Source of the DNA: Terriglobales bacterium
GTDB taxonomy: Bacteria > Acidobacteriota > Terriglobia > Terriglobales > Acidobacteriaceae
DNA length: 64,000 nt
Assembly: GCA_035651995.1 (NCBI GenBank)
Contig: DASRER010000039.1
Span: 119,684-183,683 of the forward strand
Direction: 5' to 3'
Shown here: in pieces, positions 50,411-58,375 of the stretch
Numbering within the stretch: the stretch's first letter is position 1
Layout of the letters: every line of letters begins with the position of its first letter
Program-made: the position numbers and the translations under genes
The notes under the pieces: model-generated
Database searches by the model: none
Told to the model about the DNA's origin: nothing
The model's input: only the letters and a program-made list of their open reading frames with translations

Positions 50411-50497
50411 CGCATCCTCGCCAACCTCGCCGAAAACGACTCCCCCGCCCCGCTCAACCTCGTCGTCAACTGGCCCGCCGAACTCAAAAAGAAGTAA
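50411..50497 (+). pseudogene. 3' remnant of a second kinase copy
   Basis: The 29 codons before the TAA at 50495-50497 encode [20 protein letters not shown] and then WPAELKKK. At DNA level 84 of 87 bases match the 3' end of the intact kinase gene (53686-53772). Upstream the match ends abruptly, so most of the gene is gone. A gtcatcctgagcg...gtcgaa element of 45 identical bases follows both copies (50563-50607 and 53783-53827). Confidence 0.85.
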
Positions 50498-50562
50498 GGA
50501 GAAGAAACGTTGGTAGAGACGCAGCTTGCTACGTCTCCGCGCTACCTCCGCTCTTCACCCGA

Positions 50563-50677
50563 GTCATCCTGAGCGAAGTCCGCGCGAATAGCGCGGGCGG
50601 AGTCGAAGGATCCCTACCCGCAGCACCGCCCATCGGGCGACCACGAACCCTGTGGACGCGGGCGACCCCGCCCGCGA
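50563..50677. repeat. Repeat elements downstream of the kinase remnant
   Basis: A gtcatcctgagcgaagtccgcgcgaatagcgcgggcggagtcgaaggatccct element (50563-50615) and a ccacgaaccctgtggacgcgggcgaccccgcccgcg element (50641-50676). Beyond them, up to the stub at 50876, no gene is evident; a TATAAT -10 appears at 50863-50868. Confidence 0.65.
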
Positions 50678-50862
50678 ACACCGCACCACTGCTCCGGTGC
50701 ACCACATCTGCCCTCCGTTGGCAGATGTGTGCGCCGCTCCCATCAACACGGACTCCGGTCAACCCCAATACCGCATCGAGTCAAGAAAATCCGCGTCATC
50801 CGCGGTGAGAAGTTTTTTTCGTCGACGTGCACCCGCCCGTCGCAGGAGCACGGTTCGTCCCA

Positions 50863-50868
50863 TATAAT
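50863..50868 (+). promoter_or_regulatory. -10 hexamer of the kinase locus
   Basis: TATAAT seven nt before the ATG of the 66-codon stub at 50876. It is the nearest plausible promoter to the intact kinase, since a palindromic repeat covers the DNA immediately upstream of the kinase start. Confidence 0.5.
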
Positions 50869-50875
50869 CCCGGCA

Positions 50876-51076
50876 ATGCCCCTGACCTCCGGCCATAAAC
50901 TCGGCCCCTACGAAATTGAGCCATTTTGGCGGCGTGAGCGATGCCGAGCGCAGCGAAGGCGAGCGGGAGCCGACAGGCGAAATCCTGAGCGGAGCCCAGC
51001 CCTTTCGTCCTATCTATCGGAAGTGTCACGGCTCGTTGCGAAAGGGCTGGGCGGAGTCGAAGGATCCCTATGCTAA
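50876..51076 (+). pseudogene. Truncated 5' end of a kinase gene, now a 66-codon stub ORF
   Basis: It begins MPLTSGHKLGPYEIE, homologous to [14 protein letters not shown] at the start of the intact kinase, then the frame runs into repeat DNA: the residues after PYEIE are translated from gagcgcagcgaaggcgagcgg, a gcccagccctttcg/cgaaagggctgggc palindrome (50994-51007/51039-51052) and gagtcgaaggatccct. The stop codon TAA (51074-51076) overlaps the ATG of the full kinase at 51070, so translation could re-initiate there. Confidence 0.7.
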
Positions 51077-53772
51077 CCTCCGGCTCCAAACTCGGCCCCT
51101 ACGAAATCCAAGACCAGCTCGGCGCCGGTGGGATGGGAGAGGTCTACCGCGCGCGCGACACGCGCCTCAACCGCATCGTCGCCATCAAGATTCTCGCCGC
51201 CAGGGTGGCCGCCAACTCCGACCTGCATCAGCGCTTCGAGCGCGAGGCCCGCGCCATCTCCTCGCTGAACCATCCGCACATCTGCGGCCTCTACGACGTC
51301 GGACAGAGCGACGGCGTCGACTTCCTCATCATGGAGTACGTGGAAGGCGAAACCCTCGCCAGCCGCCTCAAGCGCGGCCCCATTCCCACACCGCAACTGC
51401 TCACCATCGCCGCCGAAATCGCCGACGCCCTCGACAAAGCGCATCGCTCCGGCATCGTCCACCGCGATCTCAAGCCCGGCAACATCATGCTGACCAAGTC
51501 GGGCGCCAAGCTCCTCGACTTCGGACTGGCCAAGCCGCTCGCCACCACGGTCGGCGCCTCGGCCAACTCCGTGCCGGTCTTCAGCGCCGCCGTCACCATC
51601 GCCAGCCCCGATTCACCGCTCACCAGCGCCGGCATGATCGTCGGCACCATGCACTACATGTCGCCTGAGCAGATCGAAGGCAAAGAAGCCGACGCGCGCA
51701 GCGACATCTTTGCCTTCGGCGCCGTGATCTACGAAATGGCCACCGGCAAGCGCGCCTTCGACGGCAAGTCGCAGATCTCGGTCGCATCCTCCATCCTGGA
51801 GAAAGACCCGGAGCCGATCAGCTCCATCCAGCCGCTCGTTCCTCCCACGCTCGAGCAGGTCGTCAAGACCTGCCTCTCCAAAGATCCCGACGAGCGCTTC
51901 CAGACCGCCCACGACCTCATGCTCCAGCTGCGCTGGATCGCGCAGCCCTCGGGCGTCGTGCCCCGGCCCGCCGTCGCCGTCTCGCCGCGCAAGCGCGTGC
52001 TCACCCTTGCCGGCGCGCTACTCGCGCTCATCGCCGTTGGCGTCGCCGCATTTCTCTTCGGCCGCTCCGCGCAGCCGCAGCCGGTGCTTCGCGCCATCAT
52101 CACCGCGCCCGGCAAGTTCGTTTTCGACTCGACCGGCGACTACGGCGGCGTGCCTCAGCTCTCGCCCGACGGCAGCCGAATCGTCTTCCTGGCGCATACC
52201 GCCAATGCTCCCCGCGGCCTGTGGGTGCGCTCGCTCGATAGCTTTTCCGCACAGCGCCTCGACGGCACCGACAACGCCTACGATCCCTTCTGGTCGTCCG
52301 ACGGCCGCTCCATTGGCTTCTTCGCCAACGGCAAGCTTCTCAAAATCGCGGCCACCGGCGGCCCCGTCGCTGTGCTCGCCGATGCTCCCAACGCGCGCGG
52401 TGGAAGTTGGGGTCCCGATAACGTCATCCTCTTCTCGCCCGACTTTCAGTCCAACATCTTCCGCGTCGGCGCCTCCGGTGGGTCGGCCACACCTGTCACT
52501 CGCATCGACACCAGCAAGCACACCACCCACCGCTGGCCGGTCGCGCTGCCTGACGGCAAGCACTTCCTTTACCTCGCCACCAACCACAACGGAACCGGCG
52601 CGCAGGAAAACGGCATCTACTTCGGTTCCCTCGACGGCAAGGAGGATCGTCTCCTCGTCGCCTCCGACTCCGCCGGTGACTACTCGAGCGGCTATCTGCT
52701 CTATCACTTCGGCACCGCGCTCATGGCGCAACGCTTCGATCCCGCAACCGGCAAGCTTTCCGGCGAGGCTGGTCCTTTGGTGGATCGCGTACGCCACGAT
52801 GCGGGCGTCTGGCACACCGTCTTTTCCACCTCGGCGAACGGCGTCATGATCTTCCAGCCCGGCGCCGCTGAAACACAGGGCACCCAGCTCACATGGTTTG
52901 ATCGCAGCGGCAAAAAGATCGGCGCGATCGGTGACCGTGCCCTGTACGTCGATCCTGCGCTCTCACCCGATGGCAAGAAGCTCGCCGTTACCCTGGGCGA
53001 CCCCCAACTGGAAGTTTGGATCATCGACCTCGAACGCGGTACGCGCAGCCGCCTCACCTTCAGCGCCACCGTCAAGCATGAACCGTCCTGGTCGCCCGAC
53101 GGCAGGACGCTGCTCTATACCGGCAACGCCCAGGCGACCGGCGGCGCCGCAGCCGCCGTCTATGAAAAGGCAACGAATGGTAGCGGCGGCGAGCAATTGC
53201 TCATCCGGGAGCCGGGTTCGGCCGGAGTTCGCTTGCCCAGCTATTCTCCCGATGGCAAGTACCTCGCGTTTATCAGGGCCAACGGTCCGAACGGCTACAC
53301 CCTGTACGCCCGCGCTACCCAGGGCGATCAAACGCCTTTCCTCGTGGTCGCGCCGCCGAATTCGCAATCCTCCATCATCAACTACCGTATTTCGCCCAAC
53401 GGCCGCTGGGTCGCCTACACCTCCACCGAAAGCGGCCGCAATGAGATTTACGTCGCTCCCTTCCCGCGCGGCGCGGGCAAATGGCAGGCTTCCACCAACA
53501 GCGGCGACGGTCCCCGCTGGCGCAACGACAGCGGCGAACTCATGTTCATCTCCAATCAAGGCGAAGTCACCGTCTGCTCCATCGCCGAGAGCGGCGGCGA
53601 CCTACAGATTGGCCCCCCCAAGGTCCTGTTCAACGTCAACACGACCGCCGTCGGCCAGCAATACGACCTCTCCGCCGACGGCAAACGCGTCCTCGCCAAC
53701 CTCGCCGAAGACGACTCCCCCGCCCCGCTCAACCTCGTCGTCAACTGGCCCGCCGAACTCAAGAAGAAGTAA
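51070..53772 (+). CDS. Serine/threonine protein kinase with C-terminal beta-propeller
   Basis: A 900-residue kinase. Kinase domain: [49 protein letters not shown], ending about residue 280. One membrane helix ([22 protein letters not shown], about residues 308-329) places the rest outside the cytosol. The C-terminal 570 residues have repeated [10 protein letters not shown] / [11 protein letters not shown] / [10 protein letters not shown] / [10 protein letters not shown] / [10 protein letters not shown] motifs of a WD40-like (PD40/TolB) propeller, probably the sensor. The gene is preceded by a truncated copy and a repeat, and its own promoter region may be lost. Confidence 0.92.
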   Translation: MLTSGSKLGPYEIQDQLGAGGMGEVYRARDTRLNRIVAIKILAARVAANSDLHQRFEREARAISSLNHPHICGLYDVGQSDGVDFLIMEYVEGETLASRLKRGPIPTPQLLTIAAEIADALDKAHRSGIVHRDLKPGNIMLTKSGAKLLDFGLAKPLATTVGASANSVPVFSAAVTIASPDSPLTSAGMIVGTMHYMSPEQIEGKEADARSDIFAFGAVIYEMATGKRAFDGKSQISVASSILEKDPEPISSIQPLVPPTLEQVVKTCLSKDPDERFQTAHDLMLQLRWIAQPSGVVPRPAVAVSPRKRVLTLAGALLALIAVGVAAFLFGRSAQPQPVLRAIITAPGKFVFDSTGDYGGVPQLSPDGSRIVFLAHTANAPRGLWVRSLDSFSAQRLDGTDNAYDPFWSSDGRSIGFFANGKLLKIAATGGPVAVLADAPNARGGSWGPDNVILFSPDFQSNIFRVGASGGSATPVTRIDTSKHTTHRWPVALPDGKHFLYLATNHNGTGAQENGIYFGSLDGKEDRLLVASDSAGDYSSGYLLYHFGTALMAQRFDPATGKLSGEAGPLVDRVRHDAGVWHTVFSTSANGVMIFQPGAAETQGTQLTWFDRSGKKIGAIGDRALYVDPALSPDGKKLAVTLGDPQLEVWIIDLERGTRSRLTFSATVKHEPSWSPDGRTLLYTGNAQATGGAAAAVYEKATNGSGGEQLLIREPGSAGVRLPSYSPDGKYLAFIRANGPNGYTLYARATQGDQTPFLVVAPPNSQSSIINYRISPNGRWVAYTSTESGRNEIYVAPFPRGAGKWQASTNSGDGPRWRNDSGELMFISNQGEVTVCSIAESGGDLQIGPPKVLFNVNTTAVGQQYDLSADGKRVLANLAEDDSPAPLNLVVNWPAELKKK

Positions 53773-53782
53773 GCACTCCAAA

Positions 53783-53835
53783 GTCATCCTGAGCGAAGTC
53801 CGCGCGAATAGCGCGGGCGGAGTCGAAACACCCCT
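53783..53835. repeat. gtcatcctgagcg element after the intact kinase gene
   Basis: First 45 bases identical to the copy at 50563-50607, which follows the kinase remnant. The repeated neighbourhood supports origin of the kinase debris by duplication. Confidence 0.7.
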
Positions 53836-53860
53836 GCCGCTTCAGCGCCGGCTCGCGCGC

Positions 53861-53891
53861 AAAAAAACCCGCGTGCCGTTAGGCACGCGGG
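53861..53891 (-). terminator. Rho-independent terminator of lon
   Basis: On the minus strand, 10-bp stem (53882-53891 with 53868-53877, loop of 4) followed by seven T. It lies 17 nt after the lon stop codon. Confidence 0.9.
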
Positions 53892-53908
53892 GAAACCGAA
53901 GCAAAACC

Positions 53909-56356
53909 TTACGCCGCCGCCACCGGATCCGACGCCACAACTTTCTCCTTCTCCTCGGCGTCCTTCCGCTCCTCGATCGGTCCTTTCGGCAGGGCAATCT
54001 CCAGCACTTCATCCACGAAACGCACGTAGTGGATGTTCAGGCCCTTGAGCTGCTCCGGCGTCAGGTCTTCTTCCACGTTCATCTTGTTGTCGGCCGGCAG
54101 GATCACGTCGCGCACGTTGGCGCGCTTCGCCGCCAGCACTTTCTCTTTCACGCCGCCGATCGGCAGCACGTTCCCGCTCAGCGTGACCTCGCCGGTCATC
54201 GCCAGATACGGACACACCGGCCGGTCCGTCAGCAGTGACACCAGCGCCGTCGTGATCGAAATCCCCGCCGACGGGCCGTCCTTCGGGATCGCCGCCGCCG
54301 GCACGTGAATGTGCAGGTCGTGATCGCGGAAAAAGTTCTCGTCGATACCGAGCTTCTCCGCGTTCGACCGCACCCAGGTCAGCGCCGCGTGCATGGACTC
54401 CTGCATCACCTGCCCGATCTGTCCGGTCATGGTGAAGCCGCCCTTGCCCTTCATCTTGTTCACTTCGATGAACAGGATGTCGCCGCCGGTCGGCGTCCAC
54501 GCCAGTCCGACCACCACGCCGGGCCGCTGCGTCCGCTCGGCAATTTCGGTGTCCACGCGGATCTTGATTCCGCCCAGGAACTCCTGCACCACCTCGGGTG
54601 TGACCTTCAGCGGCTCGGTCTTGCCCTCGGCAATTCGCCGCGCCTGCTTGCGATGCAGCGTTCCGATGTGCCGCTCCAGGTTGCGCACCCCCGCTTCGCG
54701 CGTGTAGTGCCGGATCATGAACCGCACCGACTCTTCCGTGATCTCGATCGCGCCCTCGGGTATCCCATTCTCCTCACGCTGCCGCGGGATCAGGTAGCGG
54801 AAGGCAATCTGCACCTTCTCGTCCTCGGTGTACCCCTGCAGCTCGATGATCTCCATGCGGTCGCGCAGCGGATCCGGAATCGGATCCAGCATGTTCGCCG
54901 TGGTGATGAACAGCACCTTCGAGAGATCAAACGGCACGTCAAGGTAGTTGTCGCGGAACGTCGAGTTCTGCTCCGGATCGAGCGCTTCCAGCAACGCCGC
55001 CGAGGGATCTCCGCGGAAGTCGCGCCCCAGCTTGTCCACCTCGTCCAGCATGAACACCGGGTCGTTCGTCTCCGCCCGCCGGATGCCCTGCATGATCTGC
55101 CCCGGCAGCGCTCCTATATAAGTGCGCCGATGCCCGCGGATCTCCGCTTCATCGTGCACGCCGCCCAGCGACAGCCGCACGAACTTCCGCCCCAGCGAGT
55201 GCGCGATGCTCTTTCCCAGCGACGTCTTGCCCACGCCCGGAGGCCCAACGAAGCACAGGATCGGCCCTTTCATGCTCGGCTTCAGCCGCCGCACCGAGAG
55301 ATAGTCGAGAATGCGGTCTTTCACCTTTTGCAGGTCGTAGTGGTCGGCATCCAGTATCTCTTTCGCCTTCGGGATGTCCACTTCCACGCCGCTCGACTTC
55401 GCCCACGGCAGCACCGCCAGCCACTCGATGTAGTTCCGCGTGATCGAGTAGTCGGCCGCCATCGGCGACATCCGCGCCAGCCGGTTCAGCTCCTTCAGCG
55501 CTTCCTTCTTCACGTCCTCCGGCATGCCAGACGCTTCGATCTTCGCCCGCAGGTCTTCCACGTCGCGCGCGTTCTCGTCCTGCTCGCCCAGCTCCTTCTG
55601 GATCGCCTTCATCTGCTCGCGCAGATAAAACTCGCGCTGCGTCTGCTGCACCCGGTCCTGCACTTCGGACTGGATCTTGTTCCGCAACTGCTGCACTTCC
55701 AGCTCCTTCGCCAGGTGCTGGTTGATCTTCTCCAGCCGGATGTTGACGTCCGCCGTCTCCAGAATGTCCTGCTTGTCGCGCGTCGAAAGCGACGGCAGCG
55801 AGCTGGCCACAAAGTCCGCCAGCCGCCCGGCCTCCTCGATGTTCATCGCGACCGTCGCCAGTTCGTCCGAGAGCGTCGGCGACCCGTTCACGATCTGCTG
55901 GAACAGCGTCTGCACGTTGCGCAGCAGCGCTTCCTGCGCCGGCTCCTTCGGCGTCACCACCTCGGGGATGACCTCATAAGTGGTCCGCATGAACGGCTGT
56001 ATCTGGGTGAATTCCCTGATGTGCGCGCGGTCCAGGCCCTCGGCGAAGACGAACAGGCTCTGGTTGGGCATCTTCACTACTTTGTGCACCACTGCCAGCG
56101 TGCCCACGCTGTACAAGTCGGTCGGCTGCGGCGCATCCACGCGCGCCTCGCGTTGCGCCACTACCAAAATGGTTTTGTCCTCGCCCAGCGAGTTGATCAA
56201 CTGCACCGAGCTCTCGCGCCCCACCGTCAGCGGCAACACCGCGTGCGGAAACAGTACGGTATCGCGCACCGGCAGAACGGGATACTCCCGCCCCGTCGGC
56301 TTCGGCGCAACTTCGTTTGGCTTGGAAACTGGATTGTTACGGCTCTGCTCTGCCAT
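53909..56356 (-). CDS. lon: ATP-dependent Lon protease
   Basis: A soluble AAA+ protease of 815 residues that degrades misfolded and regulatory proteins. N-terminal substrate-binding domain (REYPVLPVRDTVLFPHAVLPLTVGRESS), Walker A GPPGVGKTSLGKSIA, Walker B-type FMLDEVDKL, sensor loops, and the C-terminal protease domain with catalytic Ser in KDGPSAGI and Lys in EKVLAAKRANV. Length and order typical of LonA. The ATG at 56356 has a GGAG ribosome-binding site. No clp genes are adjacent. Confidence 0.98.
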   Translation of the reverse strand: MAEQSRNNPVSKPNEVAPKPTGREYPVLPVRDTVLFPHAVLPLTVGRESSVQLINSLGEDKTILVVAQREARVDAPQPTDLYSVGTLAVVHKVVKMPNQSLFVFAEGLDRAHIREFTQIQPFMRTTYEVIPEVVTPKEPAQEALLRNVQTLFQQIVNGSPTLSDELATVAMNIEEAGRLADFVASSLPSLSTRDKQDILETADVNIRLEKINQHLAKELEVQQLRNKIQSEVQDRVQQTQREFYLREQMKAIQKELGEQDENARDVEDLRAKIEASGMPEDVKKEALKELNRLARMSPMAADYSITRNYIEWLAVLPWAKSSGVEVDIPKAKEILDADHYDLQKVKDRILDYLSVRRLKPSMKGPILCFVGPPGVGKTSLGKSIAHSLGRKFVRLSLGGVHDEAEIRGHRRTYIGALPGQIMQGIRRAETNDPVFMLDEVDKLGRDFRGDPSAALLEALDPEQNSTFRDNYLDVPFDLSKVLFITTANMLDPIPDPLRDRMEIIELQGYTEDEKVQIAFRYLIPRQREENGIPEGAIEITEESVRFMIRHYTREAGVRNLERHIGTLHRKQARRIAEGKTEPLKVTPEVVQEFLGGIKIRVDTEIAERTQRPGVVVGLAWTPTGGDILFIEVNKMKGKGGFTMTGQIGQVMQESMHAALTWVRSNAEKLGIDENFFRDHDLHIHVPAAAIPKDGPSAGISITTALVSLLTDRPVCPYLAMTGEVTLSGNVLPIGGVKEKVLAAKRANVRDVILPADNKMNVEEDLTPEQLKGLNIHYVRFVDEVLEIALPKGPIEERKDAEEKEKVVASDPVAAA

Positions 56357-56850
56357 GGATCTCCTGAGTGTCCATCACTCACAAAAATTGCCAGGATTAC
56401 GTTGAATAGATGTCGCCCACGACCCAAACGATGCAGACCCAATCCACCGCGGGCCGTGTGGAGGCGGGCGATGTCGCCCGCGTGCTCGCGCCACAAGGAC
56501 CCCAGACCCAGTCATCCTGGCGTAGCCCGCGCGAATAGCGCGGGCCAAGTCGCTGCACCCCCAACCCCGTGGGAACTATTCCTGCCGCACCAGGCCTTCT
56601 CAGCCACGAACCTACGCTTGAAAAAGGCCGCGAAGCGTGCGCCACGCCAGCCCGCGATTGAAAATCAGCGCGTCATCTTACTCGAACCCGAAACCCACCG
56701 CCACTTGCACAAATAGAAGTCACCCTCTGATTACCTTCGTGCCCTTTGTGGCCTTTCGTGTCCTCGGTCTTTACCCTCTTCGTTTTGCCTTTCACCGCGC
56801 TTTTGCGTTCCAATGATGCGATTTCTCAATTGCTCAATTACCCGGTTCCC
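56357..56850. repeat. lon / GNAT-gene divergent region, repeat-rich
   Basis: No gene supported. Contains a ccgcgggccgtgtggaggcgggcgatgtcgcccgcg element (56447-56482), a gtcatcctggcgtagcccgcgcgaatagcgcgggcc element (56511-56546), and degenerate caattgctcaatta repeats (56826-56840) just before the GNAT start. A ttcgtgccctttgtggcctttcgtgtcc stretch (56733-56760) resembles similar pieces at 14893-14930 and 34654-34672. Confidence 0.6.
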
Positions 56851-57294
56851 ATGATCCGCGAAGCACGCCCCGCCGACTTCGAGGCCCTCTGGCGCATCGA
56901 CCAGGCCTGCTTCGAGTCCGGCATCGCCTACTCTCGGCGCGAACTCGCCTGGTACATGCAGCGTCCCGGCGCTTTCACCCTCATCGTCGAAGCGGAAACC
57001 AAGGCTCCCGTCGCCTTCATCGTCGCCGCGCCCCTGAAGAAAGGCGCCGGACACATCATCACCCTCGACGTCCTTCCCCGGGACCGCCGCTCCGGACTCG
57101 GTTCCCGGCTCCTCGACGCCGCCGAGCAGCGCCTCCGTGACGCCGGCTGCGCCGCCGTTTCCCTGGAGACCGCCGTCAACAACCACGTCGCCATCCGCTT
57201 CTACATGCGCCACGGCTACTCCATCGAGCGCACCATCCCCCGCTACTACTCCGACGGCCTCGACGCCCTCGCCATGACGAAAAATCTCACCTGA
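56851..57294 (+). CDS. GNAT-family N-acetyltransferase
   Basis: A 147-residue acetyltransferase. It starts MIREARPADFEALWRIDQACF; the acetyl-CoA pyrophosphate loop is R-S-G-L-G-S (RRSGLGSRLLDAAEQRLRDAG), followed by LETAVNNHVAIRFYMRHGYSIERTIPRYYSDGLDALAM, the RimI/Rv2170-like C-terminal pattern. This suggests a protein N-terminal or small-molecule N-acetyltransferase of the RimI group, but no ribosomal protein context is present. The longer upstream frame is rejected; homology begins at 56851. Confidence 0.85.
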   Translation: MIREARPADFEALWRIDQACFESGIAYSRRELAWYMQRPGAFTLIVEAETKAPVAFIVAAPLKKGAGHIITLDVLPRDRRSGLGSRLLDAAEQRLRDAGCAAVSLETAVNNHVAIRFYMRHGYSIERTIPRYYSDGLDALAMTKNLT

Positions 57295-57311
57295 GTGCGG
57301 CCTTGCCGTAC

Positions 57312-57344
57312 GTCATCCTTCGATGCTCAAGGCCCAAGGATGAC
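57312..57344. terminator. Hairpin after the GNAT gene
   Basis: A 9-bp perfect inverted repeat gtcatcctt/aaggatgac (57312-57320/57336-57344) 18 nt past the stop codon. It looks like a shortened relative of the gtcatcctgagcg elements, and may stop transcription; no T-tract. Confidence 0.5.
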
Positions 57345-57399
57345 ACGAGCTAACGGAGCTTCTCTTACACCGTCGCAATGACTGATTCTGTACGAGAGC

Positions 57400-57611
57400 C
57401 GCGGCCGATCGTCGAAGGCATCACCACCCGGTGCGGAAGATCCGCACCTCTGGTCCCGTTTCCTCCACAACGCCCACGCCTCATGCCCCAGGATCGTGCC
57501 CGGCTTTATGCCGGTGAGGGTGCCGCGCACCATGTGCAGGTCTGTGCCGCAGATCGCGCTCGCCGTGATCCTGACGACTTCATCGTCGGTCTGCCGAAAT
57601 CGAAGGAATTC
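57400..57611 (-). pseudogene. Decayed zinc-dependent alcohol dehydrogenase fragment (MDR family)
   Basis: Just beyond the DJ-1-type gene stop codon the minus strand reads TDDEVVRITASAICGTDLHM, then GTLTGIKPGTILGHEA, matching the Zn-ligand Cys (ICGTDLH) and GHE region of formaldehyde/glutathione-dependent alcohol dehydrogenases. After HEA the match moves to another frame (VGVVEETGPEVRIFRTG) and then to a third (VVMPSTIGRG), as expected for DRVV(I)PSTIA. At least two frame changes, and neither a start nor the remaining three quarters of the gene, are present. Confidence 0.8.
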
Positions 57612-58184
57612 CTAAGCCACGCGCCGCTCGGTCGCCGTCCTCGCCGCCTCGGAGAACAAAGCGATCATTTCGCGATTGAATGCCGGGATGTCCTCCGGCT
57701 GGCGGCTGCTCACCCAGTTGCGGTCACGGACCACTTCGCGGTCCTCCCAGATGGCGCCCGCGTTCTCCAGGTCGTCCTCGATGGTGAAATAGCTGGTGAC
57801 GCGGCGCCCGCGCGCCAGCTTGGCGCTCACCAGCAGCCACGGCGCATGGCAGATCGACGCAATCGGCTTTCCCGACGCGTCAATTTGCCGCACGAATGCC
57901 TGCGCCTTCTTCTCCACCCGGAGCGCGTCGGCATTCAGCGCGCCGCCCGGCAGCAGCACCGCGTCGTAGTCTTCCGGATCGGCGCTGCCCAGCGGCAGGT
58001 CCACGCGCACCTTGTCCGCCTTCACGTCGTGCTTCATGCCCTGCACCTCGCCCGCATGCGGCGCAATCACCACCGTCCGCGCGCCGGCTTCGTCCAGCGC
58101 CTGCCGCGGTTCCAGCAGCTCTGCCTGTTCGAAATCGTCGGTCACCAGGATCGCAACCCGATATCCTTCCAGCGGCCTTTGCAT
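57612..58184 (-). CDS. DJ-1/PfpI family protein (type 1 glutamine amidotransferase-like)
   Basis: A 190-residue DJ-1-superfamily protein: RVAILVTDDFEQAELLEPRQALDEAGARTVVIAP at the start, ADPEDYDAVLLPGGALNADALR, and the nucleophilic Cys elbow PIASICHAPWLLVSA. These features match the PfpI/YhbO/general stress protein 18 type (glyoxalase-, protease- or deglycase-like activities have been proposed and debated). Full length. It follows a dead alcohol dehydrogenase fragment, so the two may once have shared a detoxification locus. Confidence 0.93.
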   Translation of the reverse strand: MQRPLEGYRVAILVTDDFEQAELLEPRQALDEAGARTVVIAPHAGEVQGMKHDVKADKVRVDLPLGSADPEDYDAVLLPGGALNADALRVEKKAQAFVRQIDASGKPIASICHAPWLLVSAKLARGRRVTSYFTIEDDLENAGAIWEDREVVRDRNWVSSRQPEDIPAFNREMIALFSEAARTATERRVA

Positions 58185-58375
58185 AAGTTCCCCCAGAGTG
58201 CCCCGCGGCTCGCTCGCGGCGCAGTCATCTCTGCAAACTTTGATGTGAGGCTGACGAAACGCGAAACTGCTGCTGGACGAAAAGCAATCAGCCCCTGAAC
58301 GGCTTCAGCGAGGGTGCCCGCCTTTCGCCGGCAACGTGCAGGGGTTGCGGCTGACTGCTGATTGCGGAATGCTGC

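Noticed and set aside
54305..56716. 803-codon plus-strand open frame opposite lon
   Set aside because: Arginine/histidine-rich antisense shadow of lon; the tail after 56357 reads through repeats. The last residues (QRVILLEPETHRHLHK) look protein-like, but no start or family supports a gene.
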